Below, one piece after another: positions 1 through 7,495 of a DNA stretch of 33,171 nt. A program made the position numbers and the translations under genes. Every line of letters starts with the position of its first letter. The first letter of the stretch is position 1. Below the pieces are notes generated by a model that saw nothing but the letters and a program-made list of their open reading frames with translations, was not told the DNA's origin and made no database searches. Source of the stretch: Methylobacterium sp. W2 (lineage in GTDB: Bacteria > Pseudomonadota > Alphaproteobacteria > Rhizobiales > Beijerinckiaceae); assembly GCF_020662345.1 (NCBI RefSeq), contig NZ_VMOA01000057.1, forward strand, positions 1 through 33,171, read 5' to 3'.

Positions 1-127
1 GGATGACCACGGCCGGGGTGAGGTTCGGCGTGGTGGTGACTGCCTGCGCGAAGGCCGCGAGCGGCAGGACGAGGGAGATGGCGACACAGGCGAACGCCAG
101 CGCCGCGAGCAGAAGCTTGCGGGTCAT
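1..127 (-). CDS. secreted or membrane protein, N-terminal part only
   Basis: The first 42 codons of a leftward gene are present; the rest lies beyond the left edge. The start is ATG at 127. Residues 1-29 form a textbook Sec signal peptide: MTRK, then a long hydrophobic core, then a probable cleavage site after AFAQA. The mature part begins VTTTPNLTPAVVI. It is the last visible gene in the leftward late operon, past the lysozyme, so a lysis accessory role (a small holin-like or export-anchored protein) is possible. The visible part does not identify a family, and it could equally be a host gene next to the prophage. A rightward ORF over the same bases is a shadow. Confidence 0.6.
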   Translation of the reverse strand, partial: MTRKLLLAALAFACVAISLVLPLAAFAQAVTTTPNLTPAVVI

Positions 128-213
128 TATGGTCTCTCAATGTTTGGAAGCCGGTGACGGAACTTATTGCGCCAAGAATTGGTAGTGGTGCGGAACCGTG
201 AGGACTACCGACA

Positions 214-447
214 ATGCCCCACGTTTGGTGTCACCAGGGCGATGGAAATTTCTATTTAGAACGGAACAGCACGGACGGAAGCGAGATATTCAGGGCAAGG
301 GTGTACGCAGTAACGGAGTTTGGACACGGATACACAATTACAAAATTAGGTGAAAATCAGCCTCTCGAAATTGGGTCACTACCGGTGGGGCTCGAAGATA
401 TGAAATTGATCTGCGAGGTAGTGCTACGACTTTACTGCGAACGGTGA
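214..447 (+). CDS. hypothetical protein, AT-rich, opposite to the late operon
   Basis: A 77-residue protein with no family I recognise. It starts at ATG 214 behind a GAGG about ten bases upstream. Base composition is clearly more AT-rich than the lysozyme and tail genes, with codons such as TTT, ATT, TTA and AAA that neighbours avoid. The protein is mixed alpha/beta in appearance, with no membrane segment or signal peptide, and ends CEVVLRLYCER. It is transcribed against the flanking leftward late genes and stops two bases before the lysozyme stop codon, so the two genes converge tail to tail. Strand, composition and isolation suggest a separately acquired moron-type gene. Function unknown. 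Confidence 0.55.
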   Translation: MPHVWCHQGDGNFYLERNSTDGSEIFRARVYAVTEFGHGYTITKLGENQPLEIGSLPVGLEDMKLICEVVLRLYCER

Positions 448-449
448 CC

Positions 450-1091
450 CTATCCTATCCAAGGCCGCATCAACCATAAGGCCAGACGTGAGCTCCAAGT
501 CGGTTTAGCCGAGGCAATTGCCGCGGGAGGCGCCTTGACGTCAGACAGGATCACCACGGGCGCAGGCGGTGCAACAATCGGCGGCACATCGAGCGGCACC
601 AGCGTGGAGAGCGGCGCGCTAACCGGCTTCGCATCGGTGCTTCGGGCCTTCGGCGCCGCCTTGGGGTAGGGCGTCAGGAACTGGTCGCGTTCGGCCGTGC
701 GCCGGGAGATCAGTTCCTTGTTCTTCGTCCACGACATGATCGCGGTGGAGCAGCCCTTCCGGTCGCCGGCATTGAGCAGGCGCAGGAACGTCGAGCCGGT
801 GAAGCCGCCCACGCCTATGTTGAAGGCGATGGAGATCAGAGCATCTCGCTCGTGGTCCGCCACCGGGACCTTGATGCACGACAGGATCGGCAGGGCGTGC
901 GAGGCCAGATCCTCAAGAAAGAACGCATCGGCCTGGGCCTGCGTGATGACCTGGCCGAGCTTGACGCCCTTGGTGTGGCCATAGCCGATCGTCGGCACAC
1001 CGACGCTGTCGAGGTAGGCCTTCAGCCGCACACCTTCCCGCGATTTGAGCGCGGCAAGGCCAAGCGGCGTCATGATGGCGGACGCGGCCAT
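450..1091 (-). CDS. phage endolysin, T4-type lysozyme (GH24)
   Basis: A muramidase that cleaves the MurNAc-GlcNAc bond of peptidoglycan at the end of the lytic cycle. With the ATG at 1091 (GGGAG nine bases upstream) the protein has 213 residues. A longer reading from TTG at 1118 is less likely. The catalytic signature E-8aa-D-5aa-T of the T4 family is intact as Glu19, Asp28 and Thr34, in SREGVRLKAYLDSVGVPTIG, followed by YGHT. The family core ends near residue 150 (RRTAERDQFL). After it comes a Pro/Ala-rich linker of about 45 residues and a short amphipathic, Trp-containing tail (SSRLALWLMRPWIG), which could contact the membrane. There is no N-terminal signal-arrest helix, so release should need a holin, none of which is identified with certainty here. 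Confidence 0.93.
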   Translation of the reverse strand: MAASAIMTPLGLAALKSREGVRLKAYLDSVGVPTIGYGHTKGVKLGQVITQAQADAFFLEDLASHALPILSCIKVPVADHERDALISIAFNIGVGGFTGSTFLRLLNAGDRKGCSTAIMSWTKNKELISRRTAERDQFLTPYPKAAPKARSTDAKPVSAPLSTLVPLDVPPIVAPPAPVVILSDVKAPPAAIASAKPTWSSRLALWLMRPWIG

Positions 1092-1164
1092 GCGTAGTCT
1101 CCCGAATGGTGAATGCAATATTAACTGCCTACGGTCGGCTTCTCAGACCGGGGCGGATTTTGGG

Positions 1165-1338
1165 ATGCAGCACTTCGACAACGGGCATTTGCCGGAGCCG
1201 GAAGATCACTTCGTCGACGTCTTTGTGGACCGGCTTCGAACGGTCGCTGTGCTGGGCTTTTTGATCGGGGTAGAAGCAGCCGGCCTTGGCGCAATGGCGT
1301 TTGGCGCTGTGTCCCTCAGCAGGTGGCTGACGGCATAA
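1165..1338 (+). CDS. possible small membrane protein (uncertain strand)
   Basis: A 57-residue reading from ATG 1165 with a GGGG a few bases upstream. The N-terminal half is acidic (PEPEDHFVDVFVDR). The C-terminal half is one hydrophobic segment (TVAVLGFLIGVEAAGLGAMA) followed by SRWLTA, a plausible single-pass membrane protein in the lysis end of the prophage. Against it, the complementary strand over the same bases is also open and protein-like for about 68 codons (ending EVLHPKIRPGLRSRP at a stop near 1120) but has no ATG, GTG or TTG start. GC at third codon position is about 70 percent in both readings, so composition does not decide. Treat as a candidate only. Confidence 0.3.
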   Translation: MQHFDNGHLPEPEDHFVDVFVDRLRTVAVLGFLIGVEAAGLGAMAFGAVSLSRWLTA

Positions 1339-1566
1339 GCCGGCGCTTTAAACGACAGGCCCCGAGAGGGCATTGACTGCTTAACTTAACAACTGTTAGT
1401 GCAGCCACGCTGCTCGCCTGACCGCGAATTCAGGTTGAGTTGCGGCGGGCTGAGCGGCCGACCGCGAATTTGCTGCTCGGCCCGCATTGGTCTCACCCCG
1501 AACTCCGCCGCCGGCCTTAGGGTCCGACTGGGGTGCGCGTCATCAGACGAGGCGGGCGCCGTCAGC
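1339..1566. other. intergenic stretch with a 40-bp-period direct repeat
   Basis: I see no convincing gene between the small candidate ORF and the next leftward gene. The stretch contains an 11-bp direct repeat, GACCGCGAATT, at 1420-1430 and 1460-1470, exactly 40 bp apart, and a weak GCCC/GGGC hairpin near 1361-1373. A rightward ORF entering from 1399 runs antisense to the 1567-2172 gene and looks like a shadow. Confidence 0.45.
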
Positions 1567-2172
1567 CTATTTCTGCTCGGCGGACTTGCGCAGCTGGATC
1601 AAAACAGGCTCCGCGTTGGCGTAATGCGCGTCGACCCCTTTCGCTTCCTGGATGCTTCCATCCTTAATAAGGGGGGAGATCTGCCTGAAATATCGAGGGA
1701 TCGCCCGAGCCCAGCCCTGGCCTTTATTTCGGTCTATACCTTTGAAGGCGATGAAGCCTTTCTTTTCCAGCCGGACGAGAATGGCGTTGACGTCAAAGGT
1801 AGCTTTGATGATTTCGGCGCGCTTACCAGGCTCATCAAAAGCTTTTTGCAGAACCGTTGCTTGCCATTCCATGTCCCGCGCTAGCTGTTGCCAGCCCTCG
1901 GGGTCGGATGGCCTGCTCCTATCAAATCGCTTAGCGAGCGTATCCAGCCAAACACCTGCAAAAAGACCGGAAATTGCAGCCAAACTAATGTGATAAATAG
2001 GGTTGCTACCTATCTCAGAGAGCCAAGACATGACGCCTCCAATGTTGGACGCCAATATCTGATCGCCGCCAAATTTTTTGGCCAACTCTTCGATGTTCAC
2101 ACCGCATAGCGATATGAAGGCGAAGCCAAAAATCCTGCTGACAGTGCCACGGAGGTTCGGTCTCAAAAGCAT
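1567..2172 (-). CDS. membrane-associated hypothetical protein
   Basis: A leftward gene of up to 201 residues that I cannot place in a family. One clear membrane segment (IYHISLAAISGLFAGVWLDT, about residues 58-77 of the long reading) is followed by a charged, helical soluble domain rich in Lys, Arg and Glu. The start is uncertain. The long reading begins at ATG 2172 with a poor ribosome-binding site. An internal ATG at 2031 (MSWLSEIGSNPIY) has GGAGG four bases upstream, placing the membrane segment right at the N-terminus, and may be the true start with 154 residues. Some codons are more AT-rich than in the tail genes. Its position between the tail genes and the lysozyme suggests an accessory or conversion gene. 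A membrane-anchored role in lysis is conceivable but unsupported by any motif. Confidence 0.6.
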   Translation of the reverse strand: MLLRPNLRGTVSRIFGFAFISLCGVNIEELAKKFGGDQILASNIGGVMSWLSEIGSNPIYHISLAAISGLFAGVWLDTLAKRFDRSRPSDPEGWQQLARDMEWQATVLQKAFDEPGKRAEIIKATFDVNAILVRLEKKGFIAFKGIDRNKGQGWARAIPRYFRQISPLIKDGSIQEAKGVDAHYANAEPVLIQLRKSAEQK

Positions 2173-2340
2173 CCATCACTGATGCCCTGTCCGCAGATCG
2201 GTGTGGAGTCAGAATATGGGCGCCCGCTAAAAAATCTTGGCCATGGCGTATGGGCACCGAAGCGCATTGGGGCACAATCAAATGAGCCTCCGGAAATGAT
2301 GCTGTAGACATGCAAGGTTGTCGGGTGAGCCCCGCCCCTC

Positions 2341-2940
2341 TCAACCCGCCCAGGTCTTCATCCAGTTCGGTTCGGCGCGAACGACGAGGGTGGCGGTCAG
2401 CGGCACCGCGCTCTTGACGCCGGCCACGAGGTGGAGCTCCCCGAGCCGGCGCACGCGAGGCTTCGGAATGAACTTGAACAGGTCCATTTCGAGGGTCGCG
2501 GCGGCGATGTCGCCTGTTGGATTGATCGGCGTCGTGCTGGGCATGATCGCGGTCAGAGGGACCGGCGTCACACCAGCCCGATAGTAGCTGTAGAGCCCGA
2601 ACTGGACGCTGGCGGCTGGGACCGCCGAGAAGTCGCGCAGAACCACCTGCGTGACCTCGACGTCCAGCAGCTCACCCTCAAACACGATCTCCGTCGCATC
2701 CTGGGTGAGGTCTACCTTCACGCGGGCGATCTCAACCGGACCAGGCAGCGAGTAGATAACGGGGTCTGCGCCAATGCCGTTCGGCTCGCTGATACGGATT
2801 GCACCGGCCTGCAGCAGCGCACGAGCGACGGCACCGCCCGCATCGCCTGCTAAGAACCCCTTTCCGCGAAGCACCGGAAAAGGAGCAGACGCCGTTCCAG
2901 ACGATCGGCGGCCCCCGGATAGGGCTCGAAATCCAGCCAT
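2341..2940 (-). CDS. hypothetical tail-cluster protein
   Basis: A 199-residue protein without a recognised family. It is beta-rich in appearance, with alternating Val/Thr/Leu strands and many Pro/Gly turns, and has no signal peptide or membrane segment. The N-terminus is Arg/Gly/Ser-rich (FRALSGGRRSSGTAS). It lies 11 bp downstream of the FAD oxidoreductase-like gene in the same direction and is the last gene of the continuous tail block, so it is probably co-expressed with the fibre and oxidoreductase genes. A virion decoration or fibre-accessory role would fit its place, but this is inference from position only. Confidence 0.7.
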   Translation of the reverse strand: MAGFRALSGGRRSSGTASAPFPVLRGKGFLAGDAGGAVARALLQAGAIRISEPNGIGADPVIYSLPGPVEIARVKVDLTQDATEIVFEGELLDVEVTQVVLRDFSAVPAASVQFGLYSYYRAGVTPVPLTAIMPSTTPINPTGDIAAATLEMDLFKFIPKPRVRRLGELHLVAGVKSAVPLTATLVVRAEPNWMKTWAG

Positions 2941-2951
2941 GCGTCAGATCC

Positions 2952-4550
2952 TCAGTGAACCAGCCGGGAGCCGCGCGCCACCAGGGCAGGACGCAGCATC
3001 GCGTAGGGGAGAGCGCCGGTATCGATGCCGGCGAGCTGAGCGAGGCCGCCAGCGCAGCCGCTCACGTTGCCGAAGCGCATCCATGAAAGCTCGATGCGAT
3101 CGTTGATCGAGCCCATCATCGTCCCGGAGGCGACGCAGGAGACCATCAGGTTCCGGCAGTCGGTCAATCGGGCCTTCAAGGCGCCGAAGGGTAGAAGGGT
3201 GGAGACGGCCTCACCGTAACCGCCGTTCAGCCCGCCGCCCCCCTCAAGGAGCACGCGGCCCGCGTTGCCGATGTAGCGCTGATACCAGTGCGCATCGATG
3301 TGGGGGTAGCCGAACATGGTCACCGGCTCAGGGACGTTGTTCTTCTCAGGCCCGACCCATGACTGCATGACGAGTTCGGCTTGTCCGACCAAGCGCCGCA
3401 TCCTGCGAACGTAGATGGCCTCGGACATGCCGGGAATGATGCTGTTCGTGAACAGGCCAGGGACGAGTCCCCAGGACTTCGTGTCTGCGACGAGTTCCGG
3501 CAGGCGGCTCGCCCACTCGGTGTTGGTGCAAATGGTCTTCAGGAACCCCGCCTTATAGATCAGGTAGGCGTCTCGCATGGCGAACCGCTGCGCCCAGGTG
3601 GCGTTCGGCCAGTCGTTCCAGCCGTTGATGAGGTTCAGACCTGCAGGGCCGAGGCCGCCGTTGTTCACGTCCACGTAGGAGATGGCGTGATCGTCGGTCG
3701 GCCGGATCTTCGCGGCTGGCAGAAGCGGCTCACCCGGTGACGCCGGCATCTCGGTCTCCTTGTTCGCGACAAGGACTTCGAGATCGGCGCGGTATAGCTC
3801 CGGGTCCGGATTGACGTTCAGAGTTGCGAACTTGATGCCGTCGGGATCGCGGGTCATGAACGTGCGCGTCATGAACGCCATCAGGCGGCGGTCGGCCATC
3901 CCCGGCAGCTGGTTGGGGCGCGGATCGATCCCCTTCCGACGCTGGCCTGTGAGCGGGTCGATGCCGATAGGACCTTGGCCGGCAAGGGGCTTCAAATCTT
4001 TGGTCGGCGGCCGCATGCCGGCGGTGATCTCGTTCACCGCCAGAGAGTTCTCCCGGCCCATGCTGGTAAAGCAGCCGAGCTTGTATGCCATGTCGCCTTC
4101 GTAGCTGGCATCGTTCCAGTTATCACCGGCGATGACACCGATGGTCGTGTTGAAGCCCGTGCAACGGCCGGTGACGCCATCACGGATCGGGGTTTGAATA
4201 TCGACGCCGGTCACCAGGGTAATGTTCGGCTCGTTAGCGATCATCGAGTCGAACTTGTCCTGGGCCACCTTGAAGGTCGGCTTGATCTTTGGCGTCCCGC
4301 CAGGAACCTGTGCCTGCCAGTATTCCGTCACCTCCTTCGATAGGCCCCAGCGGCTGTTGTCCGAGCCTGGATTGATGGCGGGCTCGGCTTCGTTGTCCGT
4401 TTGGCACAGGGCGCCGCGTGTCATGACGCCGCCGATGTTGTTCGACGGCTCAAGCAGCTTGACCTTCGCGCCTTGGCGGGCTGCATCGACAGCAGCAAGG
4501 ATGCCGGCCGGAGTCGCGGCCCAGACGACGTAGGGGTTCGTATTGGCCAT
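2952..4550 (-). CDS. FAD-dependent oxidoreductase homologue in the tail-fibre region
   Basis: A 532-residue protein resembling the FAD_oxidored family (Pfam PF12831; the 'xanthan lyase-like' flavoproteins). Visible family marks are an N-terminal beta-alpha-beta dinucleotide fold, VVWAATPAGILAA (residues 8-20), ending in LLEP (E34 at the ribose-binding acid position) and the following IGGVMTRG loop; ASYEGDMAYKLG in the first third, like the family's DASYEGDL; YVRRMRRLVG, like the family's IRETRRIVG; and a C-terminal SGTMMGSINDRIELSWMRFGNVSG block like the FAD-contacting end of the family. The first glycine of the GxGxxG/GGTPAG loop is alanine (A11), so FAD binding may be altered. Its ATG overlaps the fibre stop by one base (TAATG), implying translational coupling. 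No signal peptide is seen. Family call confident; enzymatic activity and virion location unknown. Confidence 0.85.
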   Translation of the reverse strand: MANTNPYVVWAATPAGILAAVDAARQGAKVKLLEPSNNIGGVMTRGALCQTDNEAEPAINPGSDNSRWGLSKEVTEYWQAQVPGGTPKIKPTFKVAQDKFDSMIANEPNITLVTGVDIQTPIRDGVTGRCTGFNTTIGVIAGDNWNDASYEGDMAYKLGCFTSMGRENSLAVNEITAGMRPPTKDLKPLAGQGPIGIDPLTGQRRKGIDPRPNQLPGMADRRLMAFMTRTFMTRDPDGIKFATLNVNPDPELYRADLEVLVANKETEMPASPGEPLLPAAKIRPTDDHAISYVDVNNGGLGPAGLNLINGWNDWPNATWAQRFAMRDAYLIYKAGFLKTICTNTEWASRLPELVADTKSWGLVPGLFTNSIIPGMSEAIYVRRMRRLVGQAELVMQSWVGPEKNNVPEPVTMFGYPHIDAHWYQRYIGNAGRVLLEGGGGLNGGYGEAVSTLLPFGALKARLTDCRNLMVSCVASGTMMGSINDRIELSWMRFGNVSGCAGGLAQLAGIDTGALPYAMLRPALVARGSRLVH

Positions 4551-6754
4551 TAGACGCCTCCGTTGACCTGGCTGAACACTGCGTTAATGGCGGCCATTTC
4601 GGTTTCGATGGCCGCGATGGTGGTGCGCGCGCCCAGGGTCCGTCCGGCCATGAAGTATCGCCACTTAAGAGGCGAGGCGGCAGTAAAGCCGCTGGTGGAA
4701 GCATAGGTCGCCATGACGTTCAGCGGGCCGCTTGGCATCGTTGCGATGGTGCTGCTTGTGACAAAGTCAAATACGCCGCCCGTGAACGTCTCGAACTGCG
4801 TTGCACTGATGCGGTTTAGCGCAACGCTCTTGCCAGCCAGAGAAAGTACGTTGCGGACTTCAGGCCCAGACCTGGCCGCGCCTCTGCTGTTGTCCCTGTT
4901 TGCGGTTAGATACAGGACGCTGGAGTCGCCCATGCCGATGCCGTTCGCATCGATGGTGGTATCGAACGGCTGAAGCATCATGAACTGGCTATCGAGCGCG
5001 AAGCCAAGGTCGTCGACCAGCAAGCCGGTGTTCCCGAAGGCGTTCGTTCCACCGCCCTGGATAAAGCCGGCGGGGTCATAGGTGATGCCCGTGCTGCCCG
5101 GAACGTAGGTGACCTTTTTGCCGTCCGGATTTGCAAGGTTGATCCGGTCGTTCTTCGCCGAGCCGGTGGCGCGCATGAAGAACTTCACGGCGCCGGTTCC
5201 ATCGACGTCAAGGACGCCCTTGGTGTTCAGGCTGTTGAGAGACGTCCGCATCTGCTTTCGGACGAGCGGATGCACCTCATCAGGCCAGCGCGCCATGACG
5301 TCGTCGCCATAAGTCTGGCCCGTAGGGAAGCCGACCGAAAGGCGATCAAAGCGACAGAATACCGGGGCCGGAAATGATGCCGTTTTTCCCTCGGCCGGGC
5401 GTAGAGCGACTGAGATGACGCCAGGCCCAACATCGCCGTACTCCGCAGAGTCGCCATTGAACAGGATGGCGCTCGGCACAGTATCGTCGCCGACAGGATC
5501 GAAAGTTGCTTTTTTGTAGTTGAAGTTGATCGCCATGTCGGCACCCTCAGGTGCTTGCAGGAGAATATTCCGCCTCTCTGGATCTTCGAGAGAGATGACG
5601 CGGCTTTTCGCCTGCCCGAAAATCTTGGGCCAGCTGGGATAAGTCTTCGGTCCCATGGAGATGCTTTCGATGTAGGCGAGAAATTGGGGCGAAAGAAGTT
5701 TTTTGATCTTTTGTGTGCTGGCGTCCCAGATCAGGAACCCGTCATCATCGACCAGGGGGTCGGCCATTGCAGTCGCAGCACTTCCAACGAAGTCAGCAGC
5801 TTGGCGCGCATCGGTGACGCTGACCCATTGCCAGCCCTGGGGTGATACCGACCACGTGTATCGACCCGGGTTTGGCGTGGCGGCCGTGCCGGTGACAGGG
5901 TCCGTGTGAGTTCCAGTGTCGCTGTCTGGAACAGTCGCCCCTGCGCCAACCACCTTGCCGACGCGGCTCGCAAGATCAGCCCAACTCGACGCAAAGGTGA
6001 CGCCTGCAAGCTGCCCGTCTTCGAGCTTCTTCACCCGCGCCAAGATCGAAGCCACGTCCGCGCCGCCGGCCAGCGCGTCCGACACGTCATAAAGGCGCAA
6101 GAAGCCTAGATCGGTCTGGTGGCCGTTGCCGTAAATCCGAAAGAACGGAACGCCATAGGCCGACGTCGGTGGGACGATATAACTTGGCGCACCAGGCGCT
6201 CCGTCCTTGCCGATGAACGTATCGACGAAGAAGGCGCCGTCTTGAACCGTAGGCTGATAGATGCCGCCGAGCCGGACGTTGCTCACCTGCCCGAAGGTCG
6301 ACGACAGGTTCTGGAACCGCAGTTCGACCGCATGCTGCAGCGGGTCGCTCGGGTTCTGCGCCCGCTTGAAATAGTGCTGGACGAGGTACGCGCGGCCGGG
6401 GCGCATGTAGTATGCGCGCCGCGGAGCAACATCGATGTAGCCGGACACAGGGTCGGCATCGGCGCCGGAGATGCGCAGCACCTGGCCGAGGTCGCCGCCG
6501 TCCTCGATCGTGCCCCTGTCCAAGGCTGGCCGTAGCTTCGGAGCGCCGGTCATCACGCGCGTGAACAACGTCTTGGCATCGCCCGGCCGATCTGGCGCGC
6601 TGCCGACCAGATCCTCGTAGGGCGCGAGGCGGATCTGGAGCGCCGCAAGGACAGCCGCGAGGCCAGCAACCTTGTCCGCCTCGGCGATGGCCGGGTTGAT
6701 CTTATTGCGCGCGTCTGCGCCCGCGTCCGAAGACGAGAGTTGAGATAGGGCCAT
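4550..6754 (-). CDS. large tail fibre / receptor-binding protein
   Basis: A 734-residue structural protein immediately after the hub genes, in the position of a phage tail fibre. The N-terminal 60 residues are helical and Ala-rich (probable attachment region). The middle contains a short collagen-like GKDGAPGAPS stretch, a coiled-coil-like ASILARVKKLEDGQLAGVTF, and Gly/Thr/Pro-rich beta segments typical of receptor-binding shafts. The C-terminal 250 residues resemble a carbohydrate-binding-type beta sandwich, ending in a helical tail (TTIAAIETEMAAINAVFSQV). I cannot name a family, and fibre proteins rarely retain sequence similarity. The stop overlaps the start of the FAD oxidoreductase-like gene, and the start is 24 bp after the upstream tail gene. 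It is probably the host-range determinant of this phage. Confidence 0.7.
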   Translation of the reverse strand: MALSQLSSSDAGADARNKINPAIAEADKVAGLAAVLAALQIRLAPYEDLVGSAPDRPGDAKTLFTRVMTGAPKLRPALDRGTIEDGGDLGQVLRISGADADPVSGYIDVAPRRAYYMRPGRAYLVQHYFKRAQNPSDPLQHAVELRFQNLSSTFGQVSNVRLGGIYQPTVQDGAFFVDTFIGKDGAPGAPSYIVPPTSAYGVPFFRIYGNGHQTDLGFLRLYDVSDALAGGADVASILARVKKLEDGQLAGVTFASSWADLASRVGKVVGAGATVPDSDTGTHTDPVTGTAATPNPGRYTWSVSPQGWQWVSVTDARQAADFVGSAATAMADPLVDDDGFLIWDASTQKIKKLLSPQFLAYIESISMGPKTYPSWPKIFGQAKSRVISLEDPERRNILLQAPEGADMAINFNYKKATFDPVGDDTVPSAILFNGDSAEYGDVGPGVISVALRPAEGKTASFPAPVFCRFDRLSVGFPTGQTYGDDVMARWPDEVHPLVRKQMRTSLNSLNTKGVLDVDGTGAVKFFMRATGSAKNDRINLANPDGKKVTYVPGSTGITYDPAGFIQGGGTNAFGNTGLLVDDLGFALDSQFMMLQPFDTTIDANGIGMGDSSVLYLTANRDNSRGAARSGPEVRNVLSLAGKSVALNRISATQFETFTGGVFDFVTSSTIATMPSGPLNVMATYASTSGFTAASPLKWRYFMAGRTLGARTTIAAIETEMAAINAVFSQVNGGV

Positions 6755-6778
6755 GCGGTCCTCGGTTTGGAAGAGGTG

Positions 6779-7495
6779 CTAGAAGGCTTCGACGAGGTCG
6801 AGGGTCACGGTGCCGAACCGCGAAAGCTGCAGCTCGATCTCAGCGTCATCGTCGGACGCGCGACGCATCACGCAGAGCGGTCGAGCGAATTCCAGTGCGG
6901 CGCCCGCCGCATAGTCCGCCCGCAGCCAGGGGCGAACTACAACGCTGATGTTGCCGGGCGCGGGCAGCCCCCCGGCACCGGCCGGGTCGGGACTGGCAAG
7001 AGACGTGATGATGTGAAGGCGCCCGGCGATGCTGAACATCATGCCGGGGATCAGGAAGCCGCCGCGGTTGCGCTGGATGGTCAAGGCCGTGGCATTGAGC
7101 GCCGCCGCGAGAGCCAGCCGGAAATCGAGATCCGCTGACGTGTCTACGTTCGCATCCCAGGCAGGGTCGCGAGCCGCATCCTTATCGCCCCTGCATCGAG
7201 AGATGCGGCCGCCCGTCAGTGGGTCTGTGGCCCAGGGCACTCGCGCCCCCTCGCGTGGACCGACCAAGACCGTCCCGGCTCGACCATCAAGCCCGGCAAG
7301 GAGCGCCCGCATAGCGAGGACTTCCGCCGGTCGATTGACGGGAATGGTCAGGCTCGCGGTGATGTAGCCGGACGGCCCGACGACGATCAGTTCCTGGTTG
7401 GTGACAGACCGGCCGCCGCTCTTTGATGTGCCCTTGTTCGGGTTCCACCGTTCCGATGCGATCCGGAGAACCGAAGGCCAGGGAAGAGATGCCAT
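6779..7495 (-). CDS. minor tail protein (tip-associated, hypothetical)
   Basis: A 238-residue protein between the J-like hub and the fibre. It begins MASLPWPSVLRIASERWNPN, a start reminiscent of small distal-tail components, and contains repeated beta segments (GPSGYITASLTIPVNRP; GMMFSIAGRLHIITSLASP) without membrane parts. The C-terminus (IELQLSRFGTVTLDLVEAF) looks like a packed beta edge. Its start abuts the upstream hub gene with a one-base overlap, and the context is a continuous leftward tail operon. I do not recognise a named family. A tail-tip or fibre-adaptor role is inferred from position. Confidence 0.7.
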   Translation of the reverse strand: MASLPWPSVLRIASERWNPNKGTSKSGGRSVTNQELIVVGPSGYITASLTIPVNRPAEVLAMRALLAGLDGRAGTVLVGPREGARVPWATDPLTGGRISRCRGDKDAARDPAWDANVDTSADLDFRLALAAALNATALTIQRNRGGFLIPGMMFSIAGRLHIITSLASPDPAGAGGLPAPGNISVVVRPWLRADYAAGAALEFARPLCVMRRASDDDAEIELQLSRFGTVTLDLVEAF

